Positions 44,690 through 57,100 of a stretch of 64,000 nucleotides of DNA are shown in pieces. The stretch covers positions 111,301,546 through 111,365,545 of the forward strand of contig CP136068.1 of assembly GCA_032622095.1 (NCBI GenBank), in the 5' to 3' direction. A model generated the notes under the pieces. The model was not told the DNA's origin and ran no database searches. It saw nothing but the letters and a program-made list of their open reading frames with translations. Each line of letters starts with the position of its first letter. Positions within the stretch are counted from its first letter, which is position 1. The stretch is from Siphonodentalium dalli. Lineage: Eukaryota > Mollusca > Scaphopoda > Gadilida > Siphonodentaliidae. The position numbers and the translations under genes are program-made.

Positions 44690-45330
44690 CCGTCCGTCCG
44701 TGCGTCTGTATGTGCGTCCGTCAGTACGTCCGTCCGATGTCTGTTCATGTCATAACTTTAACAGTAGTGCTCAGATCTCAATGAAATTAGGTATGGATGT
44801 TCACTACTATGAGGACATTAAATAGAGGTTTCCATCGTTTTGTTCGGATTTTCCATTCTAGAGTTATTCATCATTGTTTATCTGGAAATTTTGGATTTTT
44901 GGTCCGTCTGATGTCTGTTCATGTCGTAACTTCAACAGTTGTGCTGAGATCTCAATGAAATTTGGTATGGATGTTCACTAGTATGATGACATTCAATAGA
45001 GGGTTCCATTGTTCTGTTTCGCTTTTCCATACTAGAGTTATTCATCTTTGTTTATCTGGAAATGTTGGCTGTTTGGTCCATCCGATGTCTGTTCAGGTCA
45101 TAACTTGAACAGTAATGCTCGGATCTCAATGAAATTTTGTATGGATGTTCACCAATATGAGGACATTTAATGGCACATTCAACTGTTTTGTTTTGTTTTT
45201 TGTTCTATAGTTATTCATCTTTGTTTATATGAAAATTCTGATTTTTTGGGTCCAATCTGTCTGAGTATAGCAGTCATAAGTTATAGATATGCCCACACTA
45301 GGCGGTAATCCACAAGGGGGTATGCGCCGG
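44690..45330. repeat. About 173-bp tandem repeat, three units, after a CGTCCGTC run
   Basis: ATGTCTGTTCATGTCATAAC begins near 44,738, 44,911 and 45,085. Each is followed by GAGATCTCAATGAAATTTGG-type sequence and TTATTCATCTTTGTTTAT. A CCGTCCGTGCGTCTGTATGT run precedes the array. Non-coding. Confidence 0.8.
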
Positions 45331-45380
45331 ACGACAGTCCATCTCTTGTTTTCATTTAAAACATTTCACCAATAAATGAG

Positions 45381-45900
45381 GGATGCATGGTGTGCGAATG
45401 AAATCCTGCTGGCGGTCATGTTTTCTTTTCATGAATTGCGTAATAATTGGATACCTCCCATGTTTTTCAATGACATTTTTGGTGGCTCCCATCTCCCAGA
45501 AGATCCATATGAAGTTCAGTAAGGACTATATAAAAGATGTGGTCTGTATTGTGTGCCAAATCATTTAGTCATACAAAGTTTAAAATCCAAAAGGGCGGAA
45601 ATGCTTTCAACGAAATTCGGAAACATTTGATATCCCCAGAGGTGACCCAAAACACGCCTGTATAAAGTTTTAAAATATTTGTTCCGATATTTTTTCTGCT
45701 GGGTGTGCCAATGGATCCAAATTTGAAATCCCAGATGACTGATGGCGGCCATGTTTTCTAACGAATTTCGGGAAAAAATAGATGGCTCCCATCTAGAGGT
45801 CACCCTGATGATCCATATGAAGTTTGGTGAGGGGTGTGTGGTTAATCGCCTACACGTACATGCCACATCACTCATCCTCATCGTCACCAAACTTAATATG
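45381..45900. repeat. Diverged direct duplication in the transposon interior
   Basis: GGCGGTCATGTTTTCTTTTC (about 45,412) and GGCGGCCATGTTTTCTAACG (about 45,743) are each followed by GGTGGCTCCCATCT or GATGGCTCCCATCT, then GATCCATATGAAGTT. The open frames crossing it start in the terminal repeat and look accidental. Confidence 0.65.
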
Positions 45901-45957
45901 GAACCAACCACAAGCCTCCGCCAATGAAAGACGACATTCTGGATTGGTCGAAACAAC

Positions 45958-46341
45958 CTGATATATCAGGATACATAACCTGATATATCAGGATACATAA
46001 CCTGATATATCAGGATAATAACCTGATATATCAGGATACGTAACCTGATATATCAGGATACGTAACCTGGTATATCAGGATAATAACCTGATATATTAGG
46101 ATACGTAACCTGGTATATCAGGATAATAACCTCATATATCAGGACACGTAACCTGATATATCAGGATACGTAACCTGATATATCAGGATAATAACCTGAT
46201 ATATCAGGATACTAATCTGGTATATCAGGATACGTAACCTGATATATCAGGATACGTAACCTGATATATCAGGATAATAACCTGATATATCAGGATACTA
46301 ACCTGATATATCAGGATACGTAACCTGATATATCAGGATAC
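45958..46341 (-). repeat. Right array of the 14-bp palindrome, inverted relative to the left
   Basis: About 18 copies by eye with spacers ATACGTAA and ATAATAA, the reverse complements of the left spacers. Variants include CCTGGTATATCAGG and CTCATATATCAGG. Confidence 0.95.
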
Positions 46342-46722
46342 TAACTGAAGAGGGGTGGCGGTTGCAGGCCGCCGTAGAAATCGAAGTAGCGTCCGCGTTC
46401 GATGCCCAAGGTGTGGCAACTTATTCTTAATTTTGTCAGGGATTCACGCTATTTTGGGACGGAAATGACGTTGATATATTTTTCCACAGAAGTCATCGTT
46501 TTGAATGTTCTATACGTTCTAAGTTTGTTCCTTGGATGATCACGTCGATTGCTATTTTTGAGAAGTTTGGTGCGAATATTATCATTAAATATTTGTTTCT
46601 GTATTGAGTTATCGAAGAAGTCATTAATACCGTGACTTGGGGACATGGATGTGACTAATTGTTGACATTGTGACAGCGACCTGCTCCATGAATCCAGATT
46701 AGATTCAAATAGTTGTATGCAC

Positions 46723-49250
46723 ATGCACATTTCAGCCTCTCGTGAAAACAAGCTCATATCGGGCTTGTTTTAATGAGCGAAATAAGCTTCTTTGGGCGTT
46801 ATTTAACCGCAATATACGGTTTATATATGGACCTATAAATAACGCAAAATAAGCCCATATTAGTATTATTTAATCTAGCTTTTTTCATCGACACGACCTA
46901 CCAGATTCAAGCTCTTTATAATGTGTTTTCTATGCGGCCCTCGCCATTCAACGGAATAATGGATATAAGCTCACTGTGTGCTTACTACAGAATCAAGTCG
47001 AAAAATTAACCTATGTGAATACTTAGGTCCAATATGAACCTACATGTATTTACCCGAGGATATGCTGCTATTAAAAAAATTAGATATTGGACTGTTTTAA
47101 AAACCGCGTTTAATAGGTCCATATATATAGCGTGCATGTATATTAGGTTAAATAATACGACTATATTAGTTTATTTCGCTCATTAAAATAAGCCCCGTTA
47201 TGTGTTTATTTTAACGAGAACAGGCTACAAATTCACATTATTTGAAAACTCAAAAACGCTCCATGTGAGCCTAAACGCTGGCTATTAAAACAGCCCTTTT
47301 TTGTGTATATTGGATATTTGAATATGAGATAAGCCCATATTGTGTTTAGTTTCATGACAATAGAGTGGAAAACAAACACGAATCAACCATCTCAAGACTT
47401 ACCATACAGATTGTTCTTGTGAAAATAAGCACATTTTGAGCGAAATAAGCTTATATTGGCATTATTTAACCGCAATATACGCTATATATGGACACAAAAC
47501 GCTTATAAATGTGGGTATGAGGGTATACTTTTGTAGATACCACGGTATATTTGGGTATGTGCACCATATACATGGGTACAGTATCACTGCATATTGACAT
47601 TATTCGAAAACACTATACGCTCTATATATGTGCTTAAACTATAGTTATTAAAACAGCCCTATATGGGATATTTGAATATGCGAGAAGCCTGTTTTGTGCT
47701 TATTTTTGCAATTCGTGTTGTGCAAAACAACACAAATAAACCAAATCAAGACTTACCATGTAGCTATCAGCTCATAACGGGATTTTTTTGCTGAGCGAAA
47801 TAAGCTCCTTTTGGCATTATTTAACCGCAATATACGTTCTATATGGACCTAAAACGGTTGTTTTTTTTAAACAATCCAATATGGGATTATTTTCATACGG
47901 AATAAGCCCATATTGGCATTATTTAATCTACCTTTTTTTCATCGACACGACCTACTAGATTCACGCTCCTTATAATGTGTGTTAACTGTGGCCCGCGCCA
48001 TTCAAAGGAATGATAGAGATAACCTCACCGTGGGCTTATTTTAGAATCAAATAAGTCCATATGAACAGTGTGAATATTTAGGTCCAATATGAACCTAATT
48101 ACATGAGGATGTGTTGCGAAGAAAAAAAAGTAGATTAAATAATACCAAAGATAGGCTTATTCCGTGTAAAAATAGTCCAACATTTGACTGTTTTAAAAAC
48201 CGTGTTTAGGTCAATATATAAAAAGTTCAGGTATATTGAGGTTAAATGATGCCAGTATGAGCTTATTTCGCTCATTAAAATAAGCCCGTTATGAGCTTAT
48301 TTTTACGAGAACAGACTGCATATTGTCATTAATTGAACACTAAATATATGCTTGGGATATTTCAATATGCGATAAGCCCGCGTTATGCTTATTTTAGCAA
48401 TTCGTGTTGAAAATAACACAAATAAACCAACCCAAGACTTACCATGCAGATGTCAGCCTGGTCTCGTGAAAATAAGCACATACCAATATGATATTGGCCC
48501 GTGTTGTGCTTGGTCTCGTGAAAATAAGCACATACCAATATGATATTGGCCCGTGTTGTGCTTATTTTCACGAGAACAGCTAGGCTGGAAAACAAGACGA
48601 TTAAACAACTCAACATTTACCATGCAGAGGTCAGGCTATTTTCTTGAAAATAAGCACTTAATTTTATTCATATAAGCTAATGTTGGCTTATTTAATCGCA
48701 ATATATATAAGCTCTATATTGACATAAAACACGGTTTTTAAAACTATAATATCCTCCCATAAATACGCACACAATCGACCTATAATGTGAAATAGTTACG
48801 TATTGTGATTATTTGATTCTCAAATAAGCTTATACTGGAGTCATAGCCGTGATTTCGTATTATGGCGCGGGCCACAGTGAAAACACATATTAAAGAGCGT
48901 ACACCTGAAAAGCCATGGGTTCGCTTATTTGTTTCATTGTCCACATATAATCTGCTTAGAATAGCCTCATTATGAGTCGATATTATGACTAAAATGTTCT
49001 AATTTTCAGCACATTACCGACTTAATATGAGGCGATTCTAAGCAGATTATATACCTAAAAAGCTTTATTATAAGCAGGTAATGTGCGGATTATAGGGAGA
49101 ACAGGCTGTTTAAAACAGAACAATATGGGACTATTTACATACAAAATAAGCCTAGTGAGCTTATACCCGCTATTCAGTTGAATGACGCGAACCGTAGTAA
49201 AACACATTTGCACTAGAATGCACCCATCACACATATGGCATGTTTTGTGA
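46723..49250. repeat. AATAAGC module cluster, continued
   Basis: The same blocks as 38,331-43,272 in both orientations. A local 52-bp direct duplication beginning GGTCTCGTGAAAATAAGCAC lies at 48,460 and 48,512. Confidence 0.85.
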
Positions 49251-50280
49251 TATCTTGCCAACAGCAGTTTGAACCACGGGTGCTGGGCCCTCTTTTGAGA
49301 GATCGATAGAGAATCTAGATATCAAATTTCAGTTCATCCATCGCTGAAATATTTGTGTGTACGGACAGAATATCTCTGTTATCTCCAGTTGATCTATTAC
49401 ACTAATTATGGTCTTAGTAGTGACGTAAGAGTTGTTTGACATATTTATAGAACAATATAGACATCGCTCATATGAAGGGTGTGAATACGATTGGTTGCCG
49501 CTGATGCTATATATTATATACCAATTGGGTTACATTACTAGTTTGACTAGAATGCTTTGTGTATGTCATTGCACTTCAGCGGCAAAAAACGTCAAAGTCA
49601 ATTCCGACACAATTAAATAAAAGACACGCGATCATTGGTTAGTCTTTGATTATCAATGTGTCAATGTGAACATGCCCTTATAGCGACTGATCTACGGGAA
49701 CATATCATCAAAATGCCAATTGCTTTGAGAATGAGAAAGCTTGTTTTCCCAGTTAATTAATAAGGCACTTTAATAATCCATGTTTCAACATATTTTTCAG
49801 TACAATTTTGTCTAGAACCATGCGCTCGATCGTTTGGCCGGACATGGTTTATATGCACCTGCGTCTTTCGGAAATGTTTTGAACGTCGAAGAAAGTTTCC
49901 AGAAATTTGTTCGCACATCATTTTCTATGCGAGAAAAAAAAAACGATTCCGCACGCATCTTTTAGACTCGATCTCAAATAATTTTCCGAGTTTCAAAGAA
50001 AGCAATATTTCAATTTTGTTCTTTTATGAACGATTTATTACCAAAATAAAACGAGATAACAATGCAAATTTAGTATAAATGTGGATTTAAATTACAATTG
50101 GTGCCATCATTTCATATTAGCGCATGTGCATTCTTTACATTCTGTACTTCCGGTATGACGTAACATATTCGTGGAAGGACAGACAAATAAACAGATAAAC
50201 AGAGATCCTGACCGAAAACATTGCTTGCGCCCAGCATAGACTGGCGCAAGTAAAGAGCGTGATATGTCCTGTCACAAGAT
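49251..50280. other. No gene seen
   Basis: Unique-looking sequence. A small open frame (49,432-49,620) has no recognisable domain. The module family is recognisable again from about 50,250 (AAAGAGCGTGATATGTC). Confidence 0.4.
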
Positions 50281-51099
50281 CCATGGATTCCGTTCCCAGT
50301 TCCCAGTTCCCCTAAAACTGCACCTTTCGTTACTAAATCGGATGCGTAGCCAGAGTCATGGTGGCCACCCGGGAATCCTTGTATTTTCGTGCGGTGCCAC
50401 CCAGCTGGCATCTATAGGAAAGGGACGCGACCATGCAGCCCCTTCCAAATTTTCTAAAATCGGGCTGAAGTCGTGCATGGGGTGTCAATATAGCACTTTT
50501 CGTTACTAAATCGGCTGCGTAGCCAGAGTCATGGTGGCCACCCGGGAATCCTTGTAGTTTCGTGCGGTGCCACCAAGCGGGCATCTATAGGAAAGGGACG
50601 CGACCATGCAGCCCCTTCCAAATTTTCTAAAATCGGGCTGAAGTTGTGCATGGGGTGTCAAAATAGCACTTTTAGTTACTAAATCGGCTGCGTATAGACA
50701 GTCATGATGGCCACACGGGAATCCTTGTATTTTCGTGCGGTGCCACCCAGTTGTCATCTATAGGACAGGGACGCGACCATATAGCCCCTTCCAATGTTTC
50801 GAAGATTGGGCTAAAGTCGTGCATGGAGCTCAAAATCGCACTTTTTGTTACTAAATCGGCTGCGTAGCCAGAACCATGGCGACCACCCGGGAATCCTTGT
50901 ATTTTTGTGCGGTGCCACCCAGCGCGCATCTATAGGACAGGGACGCGGCCATATAGCCCTTCCGCTTTTTTGAAAATTGGGCTGAAGTCGTGCATGCATG
51001 GAGCTAAAAATTGCATTTTTTTGTTGCTAAATCGGCTGCGTAGCCAGAACCATGGCGGCCACCCTGGAATTCCTAGCATTTTATGGGACCTAGTATGTG

Positions 51100-51550
51100 A
51101 TGTTTCGATGCACTATTGGTGGCACAAGAAGATTCCACAAGGATAGACTCGTGGCAGCTACGGTTATGCCTACGCAGGCGATTTAGCAATGAGAAATGAT
51201 TTTTTTTCATTATTTTGACCCCACGCACGACTTACGCCCAATTTTTGAACAGCTGGACAGGCGTATGTGAACCAGTTTGTGATCTCTCGGTGGACTAGTG
51301 GTGGCATAAGAAGAATCCACAACGAGAGCCCCGTGGCTGCTATGGATATGCCTACGCAGACGATTTGCAACGAAAAATGACATTTTTTTCATTATTTTCA
51401 TCCGATGCACGACTTACACCCAATTTATTAACAGCTGGACAGCCATATGTGAACCAGTTTGTGATTTCTAGATGGACTAGTGGTGGCCAAAGAAGAATCC
51501 ACAAGGATAGCCCAGTGGCTGCTATGGTTATGCCAACGCAGGCGATTTAG
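51100..51550. repeat. Short tandem repeat in the centre of the 50.3-52.9 kb element
   Basis: GGCACAAGAAGATTCCACAA-type units (about 51,120, 51,301, 51,481, and again near 51,897), about 180 bp apart, with GCCTACGCAGGCGATTTAGC between them. Confidence 0.75.
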
Positions 51551-51835
51551 CAACATATCCTCGCACAAATACGCACATATTCGACCTATAATTCCAATTA
51601 GGTACATAAAGTGATTATTTGATTCTGAAATAAGCAGATAATGGAGTCATAGTCATCATTTTGTGTTAAGTCGCGAGCCACAGTGAAAACACATGTTAAT
51701 GAGCGTACAGCTGAACAGTAGTGGGTTGGCTTATTTCTTGTCATTGTTCGCACATAATCTGCCTAGAATCGCCTCTATATGAGTCGATAATGTGACTAAT
51801 AGGGTCTCCTTTTCAGCACATTATCGACTAACGAA
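51551..51835. repeat. AATAAGC-family slice inside the 50.3-52.9 kb element
   Basis: CAACATATCCTCGCACAAAT, GGCGATTTAGC junctions, GAGCCACAGTGAAAACACAT and TTTTCAGCACATTATCGACT match the cluster. Confidence 0.75.
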
Positions 51836-52878
51836 AAATGTCCTATTTTGGACAAGTTTATGTGACCTAGTTTGTGATTTTTAGATGTAATAGTGGTGGC
51901 ACAAGAAGATTCCGCAAGGATAGCCACGTGTCTGCTACGGTTATGCCTACGCGGGCGATTTAGCAACGAAAAGTGCGATTTGGAGCTCCATGCACGACTT
52001 CAACCCAATTTTCGAAAAATTGAAAAGGCCTATAAGGTCTCGTCCCTGTCCAATAGATGTCTACTGGGTGGCACCGCACGAAAATACAAGGATTCCCGAG
52101 TGGCCGCCATGGTTCTGTCTACGCAGCTGATTTAGTAACAAAAAGTAAAAAAAATTAACTCCATGCACGACTTCAGCCCAATTTTCAAAAAATTGGAAGA
52201 AGCTATATGGCCGCGTCCCTGTCATAAAGATGCCCGCTGGGTGGCACCGCACGAAAATGAAAGAATTCCCGGGTAGCCGCCATGGTTCTGGCTACGCAGC
52301 GATTTAGTAACAAAACGTGCTATGTTTAGCTACATGCACGACTTCAGCCCAATTTTCGAAAAATTGGAAGGGGCTAGATGGCCGCGTCCCTGTCCAATAG
52401 ATACCCGCTGGGTGGCACCGCAGGAAAATGCAAGGATTCCCGGGTGGCCGCCATGGTTCTGGCTACGCAGCCGATTTAGTAACGAAAAGTGCTATTTTGA
52501 CACCCCATGCACGCCTTCAGCCCGATTTTAGAAAATTTGGAAGGGGCTGCATGGTCGCGTCCCTTTTCTATAGATGCCCGCTGGGTGGCACCGCACAAAA
52601 ATACAAGGATTCCCGGGTGGCCATCATGACTCTGGCTACGCAGCCGATTTAGTAACGAAAAGTGCTATTTTGACACCCCATGCACGCCTTCAGCTCAATT
52701 TTCGAAAATTTGGAAGGGGCTGCATGGTCGCGTCCCTTTCCTATAGATGCCCGCTGGGTGGCACCGCACGAAAATACAAGGATTCCCGGGTGGCCACCAT
52801 GACTCTGGCTACGCAGCCGATTTAGTAAACGAAAAGTGCAATTTTAGGAGAATAGGGAACTGGGAACGGAATTCATGG

Positions 52879-54140
52879 AGCTCGTGTCACAACATATCCT
52901 CGCGCAAATACGCACATAATCGGCCCATAATGTGAAATAAGTACATAATATGATTATTTAATTGTGAAATAAGCAGATAATAGATCATATCGTTATCTGG
53001 TTCTATGGCGCGGGCCACATTGAAAACACGTGTTAAAGAGCTTACACTTGAAAGTCGTAAGTTGGCTTATTTGTGTCATTTTCCGCACACAATCTGTTTA
53101 CAATCGACTCATTGTCAGTCGATAATGTGACTATGCTCATATTTTTAGCACATTATCGACTCAAAATGAGGCGATTCTAAGCAGATTATCTACCTAAAAA
53201 AAAAATATTATAAGCAGATAATGTGCCCGTTTTTTTTTTGGGAACAGGCTGTTTAAAACAGTACAATATGGGACTATTTACATACGAAATAAGCCCATAT
53301 TGGCATTATTTAATCTAACCTTTTTCCATCAACACGACTTACCAAAGCTACGCTCTTTGTACGGTGTTCTCACTGTGGCTCGTGCCAATCAACGGAATAA
53401 GGGTTTAAGCTTAATATGTGCTTATTTCAGAATCAGATTATGGGCTTATTTTCTCAAGAACAGGCTGAAAAATAACACGAATAAACCAACACAAGACTTT
53501 CCATGTACATTTCATCCTCGTGAAATAAGCACATAACGGTTTTATTTTAATGTGCGAAATAAGCTCATATTGGCGTTATTTAATATAAGCTTTATATATG
53601 GACCTAAAACGCGGTTTTTTTAAACAGTCCAATATGGGACTATTTTCGTACGAAATAAACCCATATTATTATTATTAATCTAGCTTTTTTCATCGACATG
53701 ACCAATATCAGATGCATACTCTTTATGTTTTATATATGCGACCCTCGCGATTCAATGGCGTAATGGCTATAAGCTCACTGTGGGCTTATTTCTGAATCAA
53801 ATAAGTCTATTGAATCATATGTTGATATTTATTTCCACTATGAACCTATTTTTGTGAGGATATGTTACGATCAAAAACGGTAGATTTAATAATACCAATA
53901 TGGGCTTTTTGCGTCCGGAGATAGTCCCATATTCGACTGTTTTAAAAACTGAATTTTAAGTCCATATAGAGCGTATATTGTGATTAAATAATACCAATAG
54001 GGACTTATTTCGCTCATTAAAATAAGACCGTTGCGTGCTTATTTGTATGGAAATCATGGTCCCATATTGGACGTTTATCTCCACACAGAGCCTATATTGA
54101 TATGAGCTTATTTCGCTCATCAAATGCAATTTAATAATAC
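52879..54140. repeat. AATAAGC module cluster, last part
   Basis: Blocks as at 38.3-43.3 kb (CAACATATCCTCGCGCAAAT, CAGTACAATATGGGACTATT, GCTCATTAAAATAAGACCGT) up to the diverged edge of satellite array 2. Confidence 0.85.
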
Positions 54141-57100
54141 CAATTAGACCATGAACAAACAAATATTCACCTCCCAACTGAGACCAAAATCCCTTTCATG
54201 TGGCCAAATTGTTTTGTTCAGTGCCTGCCTATATTCTAAAGTCAAATGTGGAATCATTTTCAGAATGAGTAGAGTCTGAGACTGACCCCAAAATATTATT
54301 TCATAAGCACAGGTGTTGCATGGTCCATTGGAATTTATCATGGGTGCTGCAGGTGTTGGGCCAGCTCCGTGCCCTTCAATCCCAACCAGGAGCTCAAATT
54401 TCAGTAAATATTTTATACAGATGCAGATCTATCCATTAACAAATTAATGGGTACTGGGCCCAATTCAAGTTAAAAAATACCCAATCGACTTTAAACACAA
54501 ATATTCACCTCACCTGAGCCCAAAATCCCTTCAACGTGCCCAAACATTAAATGGGTTACAATTCAAGTTAAATATACCAACTTAACTATTAAAAAACCCA
54601 AATATTCCCCTCCCCCTGACCAGAGCCCAAAATACCATTCAGGTGCCCAAAGAATTGTTTTACCATTGCCTACATATATTCTGAAGTAAACTGGATTAAT
54701 TTTCAGAATAGGTATAGTCTGAGAGAACACTGACCCAGAAATATGTTTTCATAGCCGCTGTAAGGTTTCATCATGGGTGCCGTGGGTGTTGGGCTGTCAC
54801 CATCTCCTAAAAACCCACTGAGGAGCCCAAACTTTTGCACATATTCTTATACAGATGAAACACTAAAAGTACAGGAAGTAGAAATCTATAATGGGTCACA
54901 ATTCACGTTAAATATACCAATTTAACTTTAAAAAAACCCCAAATATTCCCCTCCCCCTGACCAAAGCCCAAAATCCCATTCAGATGCCCAAATAATTTTT
55001 TTCTCATTGCCTATATATATTCTAAAAGTCAACTGTAGAGTAATTTTCAGAATGGGTATAGTCTGAGAGATCACCGATTCAGAAATATGTTTTCATAGGC
55101 ACGGGTGCTGTATGGTTTTTTCATGGGAGCTGTGTGTGTTGGGCTGTCTCCATAACTTTAAAACCCACCGTGGAGCCCAAAGTTTGTGCAAACCATTTGC
55201 ATAGATGCATAGTTGCATACCTATCCAAAAACTATAAAAGTGCTGGAAATAGATACCTATAATGGGTCATATGACCCAATTCAAGTTAAATATACCAATT
55301 TAACTTGAATTGTCATGGGTGCTGTGGGTGTTGGGCTGTCTCCATACCCTTAAAACCCACTAAGGAGCCCAAACTTTTGCAAATCTTCTTATACTGATGC
55401 AGATATTTCCAAAAACACAAGGAGATCTAGAAGTATATACCTTTACAGGACCCAATTCCAGTTAAATATACCAATTTAACCATTAAAAAAACCAAATATC
55501 CCCCCTGAATAGAGCCCAAAATCCCATTCAGGTGCCCAAATATTTTTTTCCCCATTGCCTCTATATATTCTAGAGTGAAATGTGGAATCATTTACAGAAT
55601 GAGTATAGTTTGAGAGATGGCTGACTCAGAAATATGTTTTCATAGGCACGGGTGCTGTATGGTTTTATCATGGGTGCTGTGGGTGTTGGGCTGTCTCAAT
55701 ACCCTTAAAACCCACTGAGGAGCCCAAACTTTGTGCAAACCATTTGCATAGATGCATACCTATCCACAAACAACAAAAGTGTTGGAAGTAGATACATATA
55801 ATGGGTCATATGGCCCAATTCAAGTTAAATATACCAATTTAACTTGAATTGTCATGGGTGCTGTGGGTGTTGGGCTGTCTCCATACCCTTAAAACCCACT
55901 AAGGAGCCCAAACTTTTGCAAATCTTCTTATACTGATGCAGATATTTCCAAAAACACTAGGAGACCTAGAAGTATATACCTTTACAGGACCCAATTCCAG
56001 TTAAATATACCAATTTAACTATTAAAAAAACCAAATATCCCCCCTGAATAGAGCCCAAAATCCCATTCAGGTGCCCAAATATTTGTTTCCCCATTGCCTC
56101 TATATATTCTAGAGTGAAATGTGGAATCATTTACAGAATGGGTATAGTCTGAGAGATGGCTGACTCAGAAATATGTTTTCATAGGCACGGGTGCTGTATG
56201 GTTTTATCATGGGTGCTGTGGGTGTTGGGCTGTCTCAATACCCTTAAAACCCACCGAGGAGCCCAAACTTTGTGCAAACCATTTGCATAGATGCAAACCT
56301 ATCCACAAACAACAAAAGTGTTGGAAGTAGATACATATAATGGGTCATATGGCCCAATTCAAGTTAAATATACCAATTTAACTTGAATTGTCATGGGTGC
56401 TGTGGGTGTTGGGCTGTCTCCATACCCTTAAAACCCACTAAGGAGCCCAAACTTTTGCAAATCTTCTTATACTGATGCAGATATTTCCAAAAACACAAGG
56501 AGACCTAGAAGTATATACCTTTACAGGACCCAATTCCAGTTAAATATACCAATTTAACCATTAAAAAAACAAAATATCCCCCCTGAATAGAGCCCAAAAT
56601 CCCATTCAGGTGACCAAATATTTTATCCCCATTGCCTCTATATATTCTAGAGTGAAATGTGGAATCATTTACAGAATGGGTATAGTCTGAGAGATGGCTG
56701 ACTCAGAAATATGTTTTCATAGGCACGGGTGCTGTATGGTTTTATCATGGGTGCTGTGGGTGTTGGGCTGTCTCAATACCCTTAAAACCCACTGAGGAGC
56801 CCAAACTTTGTGCAAACCATTTGCATAGATGCATACCTATCCGCAAACAACAAAAGTGTTGGAAGTAGATACATATAATGGGTCATATGGCCCAATTCAA
56901 GTTAAATATACCAATTTAACTTGAATTGTCATGGGTGCTGTGGGTGTTGGGCTGTCTCCATACCCTTAAAACCCACTAAGGAGCCCAAACTTTTGCAAAT
57001 CTTCTTATACTGATGCAGATATTTCCAAAAACACAAGGAGACCTAGAAGTATATACCTTTACAGGACCCAATTCCAGTTAAATATACCAATTTAACCATT

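Larger units (their letters stand above)
43831..46376. mobile_element. 2,546-bp TIR transposon with palindrome-array termini
   Basis: The ends TACGGCGGCCTGGAACCGCC and, read inward from the right, TACGGCGGCCTGCAACCGCC begin inverted repeats of about 440-475 bp each. It is flanked by exact 6-bp duplications GAAATC (43,825-43,830 and 46,377-46,382). Each arm consists of an outer 38-bp segment, a tandem array of CCTGATATATCAGG, and an inner CGACCAATCCAGA segment. The 1.6-kb middle holds a half family D MITE, a 173-bp tandem repeat and non-coding sequence; no transposase frame is visible, so it appears non-autonomous. A 6-bp duplication with TAC termini would suit the IS3EU group as I remember it; that is tentative. 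Confidence 0.9.
43273..46722 (-). pseudogene. 5'-truncated LINE, ORF2 C-terminus, split by a transposon
   Basis: On the minus strand a frame from about 46,722 includes NKLRTYRTFKTMTSVEKY, then after a TAG the segment LTKLRISCHTLGIERGRY. It stops at 46,383 where a transposon begins. It resumes at 43,830 with DEADRICETCNEIDNYLLYF, a Cys-containing C-terminal motif seen in invertebrate LINEs, followed by a 3' UTR and the (ATTG)n tail. Leaving out the insert and one copy of its 6-bp duplication restores the frame exactly. The flanks, ACTTACC and ATGCACATTTCAGCCT, are the two halves of a spacer seen intact at about 48,440 (ACTTACCATGCAGATG), so the LINE landed within the AATAAGC module cluster. 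Confidence 0.85.
50281..52878. mobile_element. About 2.6-kb inverted-repeat element whose arms are 173-bp tandem arrays
   Basis: Outer ends CCATGGATTCCGTTCCCAGT and, inward from the right, CCATGAATTCCGTTCCCAGT are followed in both arms by AAAACTGCAC or AAAATTGCAC and tandem units of about 173 bp. Left units: GGGACGCGACC or a variant at about 50,423, 50,596, 50,769 and 50,942. Right units are inverted, at about 52,212, 52,385, 52,557 and 52,730. Units share GCGGTGCCACC, GGAATCCTTGTA and CTAAATCGGCTGCGTAGCC. The middle holds another short tandem repeat (GGACTAGTGGTGGCATAAGA) and a slice of AATAAGC modules. The flanks share GTCACAA[G/C]AT (50,271-50,280; 52,886-52,895), perhaps an old target duplication. 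No protein recognised. Confidence 0.8.

Noticed and set aside
45561-45956. 131-codon minus-strand frame as the transposase of the 2,546-bp element
   Set aside because: It begins inside the terminal repeat, has no catalytic motif, and crosses a duplicated non-coding block.
50333-52825. Repeated open frames with GWHRTKIQGFPGGHHDSGYA as a tandem protein family
   Set aside because: They arise from the 173-bp tandem units, which are not a multiple of three, occur on opposite strands in the two arms, and end within one and a half units.
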